64,000 nucleotides of DNA from Nymphaea colorata (GCF_008831285.2 NC_045142.1:4037501-4101500), one strand, 5' to 3'; shown: positions 1 to 13,197, numbered from the stretch's first letter. Notes: a model not told the origin generated them from the letters alone. A program made the numbers and translations.

Positions 1-304
1 TAAAGTTATTGTGTAAATAAAAAATAGACAAAAAAAGAAAGATGTTTTTTTTTTCCCAACTACAACTGATCTGCTTTGTTGGCCGCAGACCAAAGATAAG
101 TTTATTCAAGTTCCTTTTTGAACTCTTTCTTTTTTCTCAACTTATTCTTAGTGGCAAGTAAATTTTTTTTTTGGGGTATTGGTTTATCCTTAAACCGTGT
201 AAGAAAATAGGTTGGCATGTATTTTTGGATTGATTCAAACTGTTAGAAAGTGTTTATAATTGTTTGTTTTAGCATTGTAAAATGATTCATGACCTCATAC
301 ATAT

Positions 305-580
305 ATTAGGGGTGAGCGTCGGGCTAGCCCGTTTAGCCCGTTAAGAATAAAAAAATATATTTTTTATTTTTTAATAATAGATATTTATTATTAATAAATA
401 TATTTTATATTAAAAATTATTTTATAATTAAAAAAATATTTTTAATTAAAAAATTATTTTTAAATTAAAAAATTTATTTTTTAATTAAAAAAATTATTTT
501 TAAATTTTAAATGGGCCGGGCCGAGCCCAGGCCAAGACCCAGGCTATCGGGCCAGGCCCGGCCCGATGCCCACCCTTATC
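305..580. repeat. GC-armed, AT-core dispersed element
   Basis: Two GC-rich arms in inverted orientation enclose an almost pure A/T core. The left edge reads AGGGGTGAGCGTCGGGC, and the reverse complement of the right edge reads AAGGGTGGGCATCGGGC (14 of 17 matching). Relatives with the same design lie near 6.43-6.77, 17.18-17.39 and 31.44-31.79 kb. This looks like a non-autonomous inverted-repeat element; no target duplication was resolved. Confidence 0.5.
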
Positions 581-689
581 ATATACTAGTCGCAATACCA
601 CACTTTTGCTTCTTCAGATAAATTTTTTGATACAGGGAGATTGTGGTATTAAACTAAAAACTATGGGTATAGGTTTTTGATTGATTGGG

Positions 690-900
690 AGAAAATCCCA
701 CCACCCGAGTGAAAGCCGAAGCCTCTACCCTTCCCCTATCCCTCTAGGGTTCAGGACTACGTCCCTTTTATGCTTCAACTTGCATGTTAGTGTCACCCTT
801 TTGCAGCATAGAAAATTAACGCTAAATTCTTCTTATACTTCAACTTGCATATGAGTGTCCCTCTTTTGTAGCATAGAGAGTTGATGCAACTTCAATAAAG
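690..900. repeat. Dispersed repeat with internal duplication
   Basis: A block with words such as GAAAGCCGAAGCCTCTACCC and CTTCAACTTGCAT...AGTGTC...TTTTGCAGCATA. The second part is duplicated in place (about 775-830 and 838-890). A related copy sits at 4438-4570 and a weaker one at about 31070-31190. No coding potential was seen. Confidence 0.45.
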
Positions 901-2000
901 TGAAATAATAGAGTGCCCACTTAAAAATGTAAATGAGTCATATATTTATGAAACCAAACTTAGATCTGTCTAATTGGATCTAGTACATAAATATGGAGCT
1001 GCCACTAATCAGATCTGGATTTGAAGTGCAACTTCATTCACTTAATCCGAATAAAAGTCTCATATTGTGGCATCTAAATTTAACAACATTGGTGTATTTA
1101 ATCATACAAATCAATGAACGCAAAAATAACTAAATTTGGAATAAATCTAATCAAAGAACATTACACTCATTGAAACAATTCAAAATCCAGAAGCTTTGTT
1201 ATTTTATGCACAACATTGTCAGGCAGATCTTTGTGAATTTCTAGAGAATATTTTGGCGTCCCAGCTTAACGATTGCATGATGCTGTGGTCGACAGCTGAG
1301 GTTTATATATTGTCCTCTAATCTTCTTCCATGAACTGTTCCAGAAACTGATGCCCTCCTTTTATTTCCTGATTTCAACATCTTTGAAAGCTGGAAATAAG
1401 AAAATCCTGGTTTTCTAGATTTTAATTGCTGTCAAATCTCATTGCCTTGACACGTGAAAATGATTCAAGATATTCGTGAGGTCATTATCTAGAATCACTC
1501 ACTGACGAGACCCAATCCTGGAGAGATTTCTAGAACATGCTTTTATGCAAAAAAAAATTCAACAGTACAATTAGAACTTGCAGCATCATAGAAGAAGTGC
1601 TGCCAAAAATTTCAAGGTCTAGATTTTCTTGCCGAGGACAAAGTTTCATTGTATATAGAAAAAAGTATTATTATTATTTTTTATTGCGTCTGCAGATTTT
1701 TTTTTTTTCTAATTACATGGAAAACTTTTCACATTGATCTATGGAAAAGAAAAAATTAGACAGTTGAACGGGAAAAGTCCAGATTTGAGTAGAGATGATA
1801 GCTATAACAACAAGGTTGGTTTATTTATATGAACGAATATAAGATCCATATAATTAGTTTCAGAGCGCCTTGGGCTTGAGCCTAAACGAGCTGAGCTCGG
1901 CTTATCAAGCATGCATGATGAGCTCGAGCCGAGTTCAAATGAGTGAGTGCAGCTGGACTATAATTGGGTTTTGATATTTGGTTGATCTGGATCCAAATAA
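901..2000. other. Intergenic, no gene recognised
   Basis: A/T-rich sequence. The only open frame (near 1537-1737) is short and ends in a T-rich low-complexity tail. Around 1865-1935 there is a short patch rich in GAGCTCGAGCC-type words, resembling the larger elements at 56770-57233 and 58290-58660. Confidence 0.5.
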
Positions 2001-2460
2001 GCAGAGATGCCAACAGATTGGATTTAAATTAAACGTATTTTATTTAGCCATATTTGTTTTTTCGGATGTTTCCATATTCAAAATTGCATTCAGATTCAAA
2101 CATGGAGGAACAAAAACCCATACTACATATATCCACATCTAAATTCACCAATCCAAATCCAGTTTAAATCCAATTTTTTGAATTTACATCGGATCCAAAT
2201 CTTAATCCCACTTCTAAACCAATTCCAATTAACCACAATACGATATGTTAAAGCCGACTTTGAAAATGCACGGACATTGGATATGAAGTTTTTACTTAAA
2301 ATTATATCTGAATCTAAACTCAATCGGATATTTATTTAAATCTGACACCAAATCCAAGTTCGACAAGGTGTCATTTCTTAAATCTGAACCTGATCTGAAT
2401 TCTTAATCAAATGTTAATTTTTTTCTCCATATCCAATATTTTTGAAAATATCGGATCATT
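2000..2460. repeat. Diverged ATCCGAT-type dispersed repeat
   Basis: Dense in words such as GGATCCAAAT, AATCGGATAT and ATCTGAAT, as in the better copies at 5215-5625, 7405-7745, 17990-18345 and 27205-27625. The pattern marks a decayed dispersed element; the ends are not clear. Confidence 0.4.
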
Positions 2461-2545
2461 TATATCCCTAGGCAAGAGGGTCAACCAATATGAGGCTGAA
2501 GTACCATGGTTAATGACAAAAATATTCTCAGTTTACACTGAACAA

Positions 2546-2637
2546 GAAAACTTTTTGTAAACACAAAAAAATAAATCAATAAAAAGTAAAAAAAACTTTT
2601 TGTAAACACAAAAAAATAAATCAATAAAAAGTAAAAA
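2546..2637. repeat. 45-bp direct tandem duplication
   Basis: Two head-to-tail copies of a unit beginning AACTTTTTGTAAACACAA are offset by 45 bp and almost identical, which suggests a recent local duplication. Confidence 0.75.
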
Positions 2638-2753
2638 GACTATAATTGACATTTCTTTTTAAAAAAATTACCAAAGTGTCTCATCTGCTTCTCATCTGCT
2701 CTTCAGTTGTGCGCGCTTACAACATCGATCTTAACTGGGTTGTGTCCATAGAA

Positions 2754-4015
2754 CAAAGAAAACAAATCACTTAACGAACTCCTTTATAAATCTTCAAAAA
2801 CTTTCAAGAAGCTAAATTTCTCGTGAAGAGTGGCACAAATTATAACACCTCACTACGAGAAAGTTTAATCCTTATCCTATAATTTAAAATGGTTTTGAAG
2901 ATTCTTAGAAATCTTTGAGATTCCTAACTAAGAGTCCGTGCTAGAAAATGAGCCTTGTAGTATTTACTGTTGTGTTTTTGTTAGAAAGGAAAGTACTTGA
3001 ACTATTTGATTCTAGCAGAATAACCTCTCTCTCTCTTAGGTCTTCTCTGCTAGCTCAGTCAATTGCAGATTTCTCACTCTTGCTCTATCACAGGATTGAG
3101 CTCCCAAAAACTTTCCGGTGTTTGGATGTTACCTTCGTCTAACCCGCTAAGTTTTCTAATGAGTTTCTAAAAGACATGTTGAGCAGTAACAGGCTAGAGA
3201 TGCCTATGCTTCGTATGGAAAAAGATGGGTTGCTATGGAATGAGAAAACTATAAACTCAGTGGAGATGAATGACATATGGCAGATGATAAGAAAGCGGTT
3301 TCCCGGGGAAGATTGGATGAGCAATGGGCATCCTGCAAGCAGATGTTCTAGTTTCAGTAAGAACATTGCTCACCTCTTCCCTATCTCTCATGGCTCCGCT
3401 TGTATAGATACTCGAGAAGGTCGTTTCGAGTAATTCTTGTTTGTTTTTCTCTGTATGTATCATTTGTTTTGATTCATTAACAAAGTGGGAGGCAGAACCT
3501 CCAGCAGATGGTTTTCAGGGAAAAAAACTAAGGGGCAGGCTTTTGAATCCCTCTTATAAAATCAGGTTTCTTCAAAGCTGAGTTTTCTTCGTACCCAGTT
3601 TTGATGACACCAAAATACTCTAAAAACCTGGTTTTAAGGGCAAAACTATACTACTCTCTGACCCCCGGAAGAACAACAAAAACTACCCATTTAACCAACT
3701 CTTTTATAAACCCTGAAAGAAAATATTTTCAAGAATCTTTAATATGGAGCTAAATTTTTTGGTGATGAGTCTGACAAATTATAACACATTCCCATGAGAA
3801 AGTTCAATCCTTTTCATAGAGTTTATGATGGGTTGAAGATTCTTGAAAATCTTTGATACTGCTCTACAAAAACTACGGATTTAGCCAACTCTTTTATGAA
3901 CCCTCAAAGATTTTCAAGAATCTTCAATATGGAGCTAAATTTTCTCGTGATGGTCATACAAATTGTATGAAGAAACGGCCATACAAATTCTTGAAAATCT
4001 TTGAGGCTCCTAGCA
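2754..4015. repeat. Three copies of a ~150-bp repeat, two of them inverted-repeat bearing
   Basis: Related segments at about 2774-2925, 3692-3858 and 3883-4015 share words such as ACTCTTTTATAAACCCT, GGAGCTAAATTTTCTCGTGATG and AGATTCTTGAAAATCTTTGA. The segment 3834-3856 is a perfect 23-bp inverted repeat of 3904-3926, separated by 47 bp. Short frames here (for example 3176-3433) look incidental. Confidence 0.55.
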
Positions 4016-4437
4016 TTTTTGAAGTAAAAACCGGAGCTGCTAAACTGAGTTCGCAAATCTGGTGTTACCTGAACACCCTCTTCATATTTCAGCTTCACAA
4101 CCGCATGGGTTCCCATCCGTCTTCGAGAACTAATTGTAAATTCATGACACATATTGTTGATCTTAAGATGGTTATATGACAAGGTTTTAGCTTGACTTTT
4201 ATGGAAAACACACGCTAGAGTTGAAGAATGCACACATACATAGTCCATTCAAGGTCTCTCTCAGCCTTATTCATACTACAGCCTGCTGAAGTCTGAGCTC
4301 CTAGCATGAACTCATGATCTGCGGCAACAATCCCCCAATCCAAGCTGGAAAGCGTGTTTGGTGTTCAAAATCGGGATTAGCTAAGTCAAGCCAAGTTCCA
4401 CCAGTGGACTCTAGGTGAGTGAGGTTTCTCAGCGCTT

Positions 4438-4570
4438 GGTAGAAAGCCGAAGCTTCTACCCAACTCTTTATCTCCCTTGTATACATGACCCACTTGTCTG
4501 GTCTCGGAGTGCCCCTCCTGTCATGCTTTAGCTTGCACATCGGTGGCCTTCTTTTTACCGCACATAAGGC
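4438..4570. repeat. Copy of the 690-900 repeat family
   Basis: Shares the order of words GAAAGCCGAAGC, TCTACCC, TTTAGCTTGCACAT and GGCCTTCTTTTTACCGCACA with the element at 690-900. A 92-codon open frame on the minus strand covers it but has no recognisable domain and is best read as chance. Confidence 0.4.
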
Positions 4571-4579
4571 TGATGTCAC

Positions 4580-5214
4580 GAGAATTAGAAATGGGAACCA
4601 GCTGCCTATTGGTCTTCACTCTGGCTATTGCGCAAACCCCCTTGGATCTACCTGTGGATTCAATCGAACAATATTTATGTAAACAAGAAGATTAGGATGA
4701 CCCAAGAACACAAAAGCCGCCGGCCCTTCAAGTCCTGGGTTGTGTTGGCATAAACAATGGCAAATGGACACTCATCAACTTAAGTACTACACTTATTATC
4801 ATGGACATACTCATATACATAGTACTCATGGGAATTGAACTAGAGACATGTATGAAAATGTTCTCCAACCCAAGACAAGACAGCTACACTATACCCATGG
4901 AGGCGATAAGTCATCTCTTCTACCGAAACTTTTCTGTTTGCTTTGATCGCCATAAACATTTTCCCATTGTACTAATATATGTTATTGTGTGCGTTTGCAT
5001 TACAATCTTTTTTAAGTGTACACAACATATAGACAAGTACATATAAGTATAAGATGATGCACATAATTGCTTTCCCAAAAAATTGGGTGCAAAGCTTGAT
5101 TATTTGCTTAGTTATAAAATCAAAATAAGTGCAATCAAGTATCCCACTCTTATTCACTATATTCATAACCAAATATGCATATTTTGAGTAATTTTTCATA
5201 GTATTACAGGTAGG
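4580..5214. other. Intergenic, nothing recognised
   Basis: A/T-rich sequence with only short frames lacking motifs. No RNA gene, repeat ends or splice-site pattern could be supported. Confidence 0.4.
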
Positions 5215-5625
5215 TTTCTGATATACCCGATTTGGACCGGATATCTGATCAACCGTTTCGAAAAAAACCAGATAGGAACAAAAAGAATTATATCTGATTA
5301 AGATATCAGATCATATTCATATATGAGAAATGGCATCCGATCATATTTTTGATTGTGCATACACATAAATCTCTGATCGGATTCATATTCGGATCGAATT
5401 TAGTTGTAGACAGTTATCCTAAACCCAACACCCATATGTTTTCTGTAAATGGGCCAGATTTGTTTCAAAAGTCAGATTCAGATTATGAAATCGGATTTCA
5501 GATTCAAATTCAGATATGACTACTGTTCATATTATAATTAGAAGATCTAAAAATTGAATTGAAAAAAAAAGGGGGCATGGCTAATAGTATATCATATTCA
5601 AATCCGATTTATAAACATCCCTAAC
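5215..5625. repeat. ATCCGAT-type dispersed repeat
   Basis: A ~400-bp block with CCCGATTTGGACCGGATAT near its start, repeated CAGATTCAGATT and CGGATTTCAGATTC words in the body, and ATCCGATTTATAAACATCCCTAA at its end. The same order of words recurs at 7405-7745, 17990-18345 and 27205-27625, so this is one family. It has no coding capacity. Confidence 0.5.
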
Positions 5626-6424
5626 TATGGGCTTGTTCTTTGAATTTGAAGTGAAATCCGACAGCAAGAAGGTGGATGCTTATATTGAGGATTAGATCTT
5701 GGTTTAGTTATTGGATCAGGATCCAAGTCTATGTGGATCCTGGAAGCTGACGGAAGTGGGGTGAGCACCTCATTTACGTAGCCGGTGTTTTTATTTTATT
5801 GTATTGTATATGCTTACTTACGCACGGATGCCGATTTTGGTTTTGGCTTTGTTAGGCAACTGATCTTGTTTGGATATCATTTAATGGATCTGGTCATCGG
5901 TCACACGCCCTCAATTGCCGGGTCCGGGCCCTCTCCCCAGTGAACATAACTTTGACGTTCATGCCCATAAAACAAGTGGCCAGACCGCCCACCGATCTAG
6001 ACCAGCTAATATGATCTGAACTTCGACGAATCCAGATCCCGCTCCGCTCTGCAGTACCCGTTAACTATACGTATCGTGTTTAGGGAGCCAAACGGATCCG
6101 ACATGCTGGATTCTACTGTTCCAAGCTCACATCCATTTAATCGGATATGGTTAAAGAAACTTGGATGCAATTGTTAACTAAATCCGAATAAGATGCTAAT
6201 ATGAATTTACTGAAATCGGATAATGATATGGCTCAATTAAATATAAATGTAGGATATCTCTGCAGTCAGATCTGTATTTAGTTTCAAAATAAGATTCAGG
6301 TTACTGGAAAACATTAGAGCATATATATATATATGTGTGTGTTTTTAGCTTGTTTTTAGCTTTCTTAAGCTACTTATCTTGTTTGGATATTGTTGAATAG
6401 ACTGTCTTATGTTTAAGCCTTAAG
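5626..6424. other. Intergenic, repeat-like, no gene
   Basis: No supported gene. About 6100-6310 is a further weak match to the ATCCGAT-type family (CGGATATGG, GATTCAGG words). A short TATATATATGTGTGTG microsatellite lies at about 6322-6342. Confidence 0.4.
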
Positions 6425-6573
6425 CCTAGGCATCCAGCCGGGTACCCAATGGTACCTGGTACCCAGCTCTACTTGAGCCAAAAAAGGCATCAGCTCGGGT
6501 GGACCAACTAAACCCGGTTAGGTTCGGTAAGATATTTTTATTGATTTATATGTAATTATAATATTTTATTAAG

Positions 6574-6650
<77 letters not shown>

Positions 6651-6770
6651 TTTAACCAGCACAGGCCAGGCCCAACTTCGGGTTTCATGTGTCAGGCTGG
6701 GCAGCAATTACAAGTTGCGGCCCATTCTAGCCCAACTCCTTATCCTGCCGGACCGACCCAATATCCAGGC
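6425..6770. repeat. GC-armed, AT-core element with a large (AT)n tract
   Basis: The arms contain GGGTACCCAATGGTACC and GGCCAGGCCCAACTTCGGG words. The core is an uninterrupted (AT)n microsatellite at about 6582-6647. The design matches the elements at 305-580 and 31439-31785. Confidence 0.45.
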
Positions 6771-7404
6771 CTACTTACGTCCTCCTACTGGATCAAGTAT
6801 CGGCACTTCATAAACTTAACCAAACTGCCCATAGATCCAAGACCCGCTTTACACCCACGCACTCTCTCGAAGTAAGCGGATCGGAGATACCGGATTATTT
6901 ATCCTATTTCAAATCCATTTAATGGGGATTGCCAAAGAAATTGGGATCCAATCTAGAATACATGTGATCTTTTCTTTCGTATTTAGCTCAGCCATAACCC
7001 CTACCTACGTGTAAAAGATAAATGGCTCTACCTCTGTTGCCTGCTGCCAACTGTTAAAATATTTTCTGAACTTGCTGACAATATTCGGGTCGCGCCCAAA
7101 TGTTTATTATTACTAGGCTTCTCTTCTGCCTAACCTCAGCTTACTAACTCCAAAATAAAATAAAGAGAAAAGTGGGAAAGACAATAAATTAAATTAATGG
7201 TAGCCAATTAAAAAGTGCCTAAGGTCTATCTTCTGCTTGTGCCAGGGCATGGATCTCCAGCTGGCTTCTGCTTAGAGCTGCTGATAGGGTTTGAACTTGA
7301 GACCTATTGAGCTTGGTTTCAGACAAGTTTGCATGATTGGGGTCTCGACTGAAAGAAACAAAGAATTAAAGGTAGGGCATAGGAACAACCAATGTCGCTA
7401 AGAT

Positions 7405-7745
7405 TAGGGATGCGAATATATCCGATTTGAATCGGATATTTGACTCAACCAATTCGTAAAAGTCGGATATGGAAAAAAAAAATTAATATTCGATTAAGAA
7501 ATCAGAGTGGATTCATTTTTAGACAAACATCTTGTATCTAATGCTATTACATTTTGAAAATGGGCAAAATCCCGTTCAAAATTTGGATTCGTATTGTGAG
7601 ATCGGATTTTGGATTCAGATTCGGATATGACTTTTTTTATTTGAATTTGAAATATGTGAATATCCAAAAAAGCGCATATGATTAAGGATATATCTGATCT
7701 GAACCTAATCCGCTATATATTGAAATTAAAAAAAAAAAAAGGACA
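7405..7745. repeat. ATCCGAT-type dispersed repeat
   Basis: Begins near AGGGATGCGAATATATCCGA and carries GATTTGAATCGGATAT, TTTTGGATTCAGATTCGGA and TCCAAAAAAGCGCATATG. The order of words matches 27205-27625 closely. Non-coding. Confidence 0.5.
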
Positions 7746-8189
7746 TATTCAAAATTATTGTTCTTATATATAGTGTTGATTGTTGGAACTTGGTAGAAGT
7801 CCAGCTCATGCGAGAAACTCTACAGTTATCCGTTATCCATCTAACGATCTAGAGCTCTAGGGAAGGTAGGAAAGTTGTCGGTCGATACCAGGCTATGGCA
7901 GCCCTACACTTGGAGCCTATAGACCCACAACCTCAACCACCCACACCTATGACCAGTGTAGGGCAGGTAGGTGCCTTCCGTCTAAGACTAAGGCGACGTG
8001 GATGAATCAGGCAGCTCGTTGCTCGGCTCGACTCAGTGCATAGACAGTAGCGGAGCTACAATCTTTTTTTTTTTTCTGTTAAGCAGCGGTGCTAATGCAT
8101 AACAACTCAATTTTAAACACTTGAAAGGAATTTAAAATCCCCCAAGTATATAGTATTGAGAGACACCATTATATAGTAACTAACAGGAG

Positions 8190-8375
8190 GCAGACATAAA
8201 TTTTTCATGAAAATGGTCGAATTAAAGTTTCTAAATTTTAACTAGGATCGAAATATCTTTTTCCAAATTTTTTATATAAAACAAGTGAAATTTTCTAAAA
8301 TTTACATGTAAATTGTAAAAAAAATAAAGTGGAGCCAAGGCCCAAACGAGCCTACCTTGACTCTGCCTCTAGTAA
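8190..8375. repeat. GGCGGAGCC-type dispersed repeat, copy
   Basis: Matches 10765-10955 through TTTTTCATGA, GAATTAAAGTTTCTAAATTT, TAACTAGG, ATTTTCTAAAATTT and CCTACCTTG-CTCTG. A second, weaker start (AGTAGCGGAGCTAC) lies at 8048. This is an A/T-rich body between gene-poor flanks. Confidence 0.5.
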
Positions 8376-10080
8376 CCAATAAGTCAAATTATATGGTTTG
8401 TGTTAGCAACTGCCTGCAAACCCTACCACGAAGTTGGACTAAGAGTGTGTTTGATGGCATCAGATCTCATGTCCGCAAACACCAAATTTCACCATCGTGT
8501 ATAAAATAAAAATTATGAAAACCAAAACTGACCACACTTAGTTTAGAATTTAAAAATATATTTGTATAGGGTTTAAATGAATAATTGTGATTAGTGCTCA
8601 AAGTTTTATGACCAAAGTCTCTCCATCTGAGTATAATTTTCCCGGAGAATAAGTTCCTTGGACTGGTTTTTGGTAAAGTTGTGCCAAAGTGAGAACCTTA
8701 ACTCCCAACAGATCCTTACTTGGAGTATGTCTAGGCGGAGTTCCATTGGATTCAAACCTGTATCCAAAACGTGAGGATCAAATCTTTCTCTATTTCTAGA
8801 TCTGTATCAAATCCGGTGTTGGGTGGGAAAATCTGGCATGAAAACGCTGCAGAAATATCCGGATACGCTTCTGAATCCAATCCAGAGCTGTAACTGATCT
8901 AATGTGCATATATGAATTAATGGATCCTGCTTTGGGAATCCAAATCCAAAGGCAATCGAATAATTTCAGGACTACTTAGCCGCTCCTTATAATCTAAAAA
9001 AAAGAGAAGGAAAAGGTTCATCTACCATAGCTTTTCTCAAACAATGTTACTAAAATCCGGCATGGAATCCAGTTGGCCGATTCAATGAGTAGGTTCAGTT
9101 GATATGAATCCACTAAAAGTGTGTATATATATATATATTAAAAATCAATAATATGCACTTTTAAAATATTGTAAGATGATAAAAAAACAAATGGTATCTG
9201 TCACATGATCCATATTGAATCAGCTGATGAACTGAATTAATTAGCGGCAAATTCAAATTGTTTAGACCTGGGTTGGCATTATTGACTCTGGAGCCGAGTA
9301 GGTGAGGCTGCCGCTTCCCTAAGTCATTTGTCTGTGGATAAGAAAAAGTGATAAAAATTCATTTCTTAAAAAGACGCATAGCGCTACTGGGCAGCAACGC
9401 GGCCTAAGTTTAAGGAGTCCAAGATTTGAATCTCGTGATTGTTTTATATTATTTCTTTGAACTGCAAATGGTGGCAAAAATGACACTTGAAGGATATGCT
9501 CCGAGTCAATTCAGACCTTAGAACAATGCACAAGATGGACAACCTTGAAAACAAAAAAGATATATGCCGGTGTGGGCAGTTGCCCGCACTAGCTTGTCAA
9601 TTTTCTTTCACTTTTATAATAAAATGGTTTAAGAAACATCTTTCTAAGTTTGCCATTGATTAAAAATTTTTCATTGAACTTAATGACAATTAATGCTTTT
9701 TATTAAATGCCAAAAATCCAGTTTTCCTCGAAATTAGAGAACCTAACGGAACCTTGTCACGGGATAAGGCACAAAAAGCAGTTGGAGAAAAGGCTTGTCA
9801 AGGGCGTTGAAAATTGAAATGAAGCCGTTGGATCAAGTTCCAATGAAGCTGCTTTGTACCCTGAACTCACATGTAAGTGGCACTTGTTTACTTCATACAT
9901 TAATCTAATTTCACATGCCACAAGTTCTAAAGTCAAGCTTTTTTTTTTGTATTATTACAAATTTTTTAGTCAAGGAAATAAATTAAAACTTTAGAATTCG
10001 ATAATATATTTTTATTATTCTTGCATGTAATTAAGAGAAATTAAAAAGAAAATTGTAAAAACATCCCCCAATTCACCAAG
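8376..10080. other. Intergenic, repeat fragments only
   Basis: No gene recognised. Around 9560-9590 is an isolated GTGTGGGCAGTTGCCCGCAC word, the inner end of the GGCGGAGCC-type family. A short TATATATATATAT run lies at 9125-9138. Confidence 0.4.
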
Positions 10081-10295
10081 AGGGGCCGAACTAGAAATTT
10101 TTAGCCAAAAGACACTCAACACAAAAAATCATAACATACTAAGATATTGAATAGCAAAAGGTAAATAATTAAGGGCTCTAGTATATGAACAAACAAAATT
10201 GTTGGAGACCACCAATACAAAAATAAATAAAATTTGTGGGACTGTATGGGCAACTGCCCACACATGCCCACATGTGGCTTCGCCTCTGCCAGTCA
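10081..10295. repeat. GGCGGAGCC-type dispersed repeat
   Basis: Starts AGGGGCCGAACTAGAAATTT and ends with TGGGCAACTGCCCACACATG and TGTGGCTTCGCCTCTGCC. The two ends are roughly inverted (GGCCGAAC against GGCGAAGCC). Other copies are at 10577-10735, 10765-10955, 12088-12262, 13632-13807 and 17073-17175. Confidence 0.5.
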
Positions 10296-10576
10296 AGTTC
10301 AAGTCATTCAATAGCAAAATCAAGAGCCTGTTATGAATTGTTTGATTAATATAACAAATGAGATTAAACTCAACTGAAACTCAAGCTTGGGGATTGCAAA
10401 TGCCATTTAATGATCGCGAGAACCTATAAGCAAAAGTTAATCTTCAGATTTTTGGTCAATTATTCTCATAAGTCTCTGTGCATTCATGTAAATTAAAAAA
10501 GTAAGTGCACAACAAATAAAATGACTTATCAAATCAAGCCTTAAGAATGCATAACAAGAATAGATCTTGGGCTTTC

Positions 10577-10955
10577 TCACCCTAGAATGGCAGAGCCAAA
10601 AAATTTGTGGTTCTAATGTAAGAAATCATAAATATGAGGGGGTGCCAATGTATAACAAATTAAATTATGGGGAGGAACCAATATGTAAATAAAAAAAATT
10701 ATGCGGATCACACAAGCCCACATTTAACTCCACCATTGCACTCAACACATTCATACATACGGGGTCGGAGCTAGAAATTTTTCATGAGGGGGCTGAATTA
10801 AAGTTTCTAAATTTTAACTAGGGCTTTTAACTAGGGCTGAAATAAAATTCTTTTATATAGAACAAGTAAAATTTTCTAAAATTTTCATGTAATTTTTTTT
10901 TTTAAATTGAACTAGGGCCAGGGCTCATGCGGGCCTACCTTGGCTCTGACCTGCA
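10577..10955. repeat. Two adjacent GGCGGAGCC-type repeats
   Basis: The first copy (10577-10735) runs from GGCAGAGCCAAAAAATTTG to CACACAAGCCCACATTT. The second (10765-10955) runs from GGTCGGAGCTAGAAATTTTT to GGGCCTACCTTGGCTCTGACC. Both have A/T-rich bodies and no open frame of note. Confidence 0.5.
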
Positions 10956-11654
10956 TACATATAAAACTATTCTCAAAATAAGATTGAAGTTTCAAGTTTT
11001 ATAGTAAAAAAAATGAAAAGGAGAAAGAAAGAAAGACAAAAGAGCAGGTGAAAACCCTAATAAAAAAATGAATTAGAAAAACCAATCCCAAAATGAGATT
11101 AAGTCAACTGATTCAAGCCTTGAGCTACTTGGTTGGTCCGAGTTCTCATTTGACGAGGCGCTCGGCGGGCACATGGCTAGAGGGAATCGGCGTCAACCGC
11201 TTTCACATGCTTTCCGGCCACCTTCCCCGGGGCCCACGCGTGTGGGACTACCTCATGTGCAACTCATGAAGAGGACAAGACTCTCTCCCCCTTGAGATCC
11301 AAAAAGAGGGTGAAAAGTTCCCTTCCTTTTTCCCCTTGAATGAGCCAAAGTGGACAGAATGTTGAACTAACTACACTTTGAATCTGGGTCCAGTGTTGTC
11401 TTTGGATGGAGTTTAAATTAATGAATCCTTTAACAAATCCAAACTAACGACGTCTTAGATCAGGCTCGTATCCAACTCGGGCTCGATACTAAATCTGGAT
11501 TAGACATATATTGAGTCTCACTTCTGCATGTACCTAGTCTTAGATCTTAGACTCAATTTCGGATTCAGACACCTAAATCTCGTATTCCTTTTTTAGATTC
11601 CACTAAACGGATCCGATTTTAAGTTGGCAGTCAAAGAGATCCGACCCGTTGACG

Positions 11655-13166
11655 TCCCTAACATACCGTGGGGACCTTATGTTGGAAGGCCACCCGTTTG
11701 GCTGTCAAACTCTGGAGCTAGAGCTGCTGTTTGGTGCTGCGGCCGGTGGGAAGCCCATATCCAATTTATGATGAGGGCCACAATGCCGTCGTCTTGTCTT
11801 TTGTCTCCAGATCCGTATTGGATCTTGCTGTGGGATTCAAGCAGAAATATTTGAATGTTAAAAATTTTCTTTGTTCCAGTTCATGTTCTTGTTGAGCGAT
11901 CGTTTTCCGGTCAAATGTTCATTAATAAATTTAAATTATCGGAAAAGCCCGTTCAAAATTTTCATTCATTTTCAAAGGTACTTTTGCAAAAAAAAGAAAA
12001 AAAAATCAGTGTGAGTTCTAGATTGTTCTAAGATCTGGGGGCGATCCATTTGGCTCATGTTTCACTTCTTTTATGCGCCATCATAAGTGGCGGAGCCAGA
12101 AAAATTTTATGGATGGGCACTGATTCAAAGGTTTTCATACTCGAAGGGAGACTTACATATATAACAAAGCAAATATCAAACGATCTTAATGTAAAAATGA
12201 AAGAAAATTGAGAAGCTGGTTTCGACAACTGCCCACGGGAGCCTATATGTGGTTCCGCAATGCATCATACAAGGTAGTAACTATTTTAACATTTTATATG
12301 TTTATATCATTATGTACACGTTTGTATTAGTTTCAGCCAAGCCAACAAATGAGACCATTTCACCTTAATGAAAAGGTACAAGTTATCAAGCGTTATATCA
12401 TACCAAAAACTTTTCTTATGTATTAAACTAACTTTTCCATGTTTTTTATCTATATTTTTTCTAGATCTAGTGGCTCTTACCACGTGTATAGACTGATAAG
12501 CATGGATATCTAACGAACATTGCAAAATAAATGCATTGCTTTTTTTTTTTTCTGACTGGTTTATGTGGACTAAGTCATAGTGACATTTGGGATACTTAAT
12601 GCATGAACAGAAGATGTTGGGTGTCACAATCTACTTACTTTTCTTGCATTGTAAACGAGAAAATCGCGTTTATACAATAAAACTTAGTCACATTGTTGAC
12701 AACATAAGGCCCCATGTCTAGGACCAATCCACGTGTCAGCGATTGAAAGCAACAATAGTCGAATCTATCGGACATATTAAGATTTCTCGCTTTTCGTGAT
12801 AGTTCGCAACTCAATAGGTGTCAAAATGAACCGTGAAACTCACGGCAGTATACAATTTTGAGATTGATTCATAAAACACAGTATGTTGTCATTATCAACA
12901 GCTAAGTTTTTGTGACAATTTTTATATAGTTTCTAACATGGTCTGACTTTTTTATCCGCCACTCAAGGAAACTGTACCGACACTTTGCTCCTTTTTACTT
13001 GTGTTTTATCTAGCGTCACTAAAGGGGTGTTTGATATATTCAGGATAGTGGAATTTTAGAATCAAAATGTTTTTTTTTAATTATAATTATGAAACAAACG
13101 GGATATTTTGTTTTCGAAATTAAAAAACTGAAACCTGAAATTTTGATTTTATTTCAGTTTGAAGAG
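11655..13166. repeat. 1.5-kb tandem duplication, copy 1
   Basis: Collinear with 13198-14730 over its length, offset about 1544 bp at the left end and slightly more at the right because of small indels. Shared landmarks include TTATGTTGGAAGGCCACCCG, a GGCGGAGCC-type element (12088-12262 here), GTTATCAAGCGTTATATCAT and GATTTCTCGCTTTTCGTGAT. Single-base differences are frequent, so the duplication is not recent. No long open frame is kept in both copies. Confidence 0.8.
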
Positions 13167-13197
13167 GAATTGTAATTATGAAATTTTCCCTTATAAA

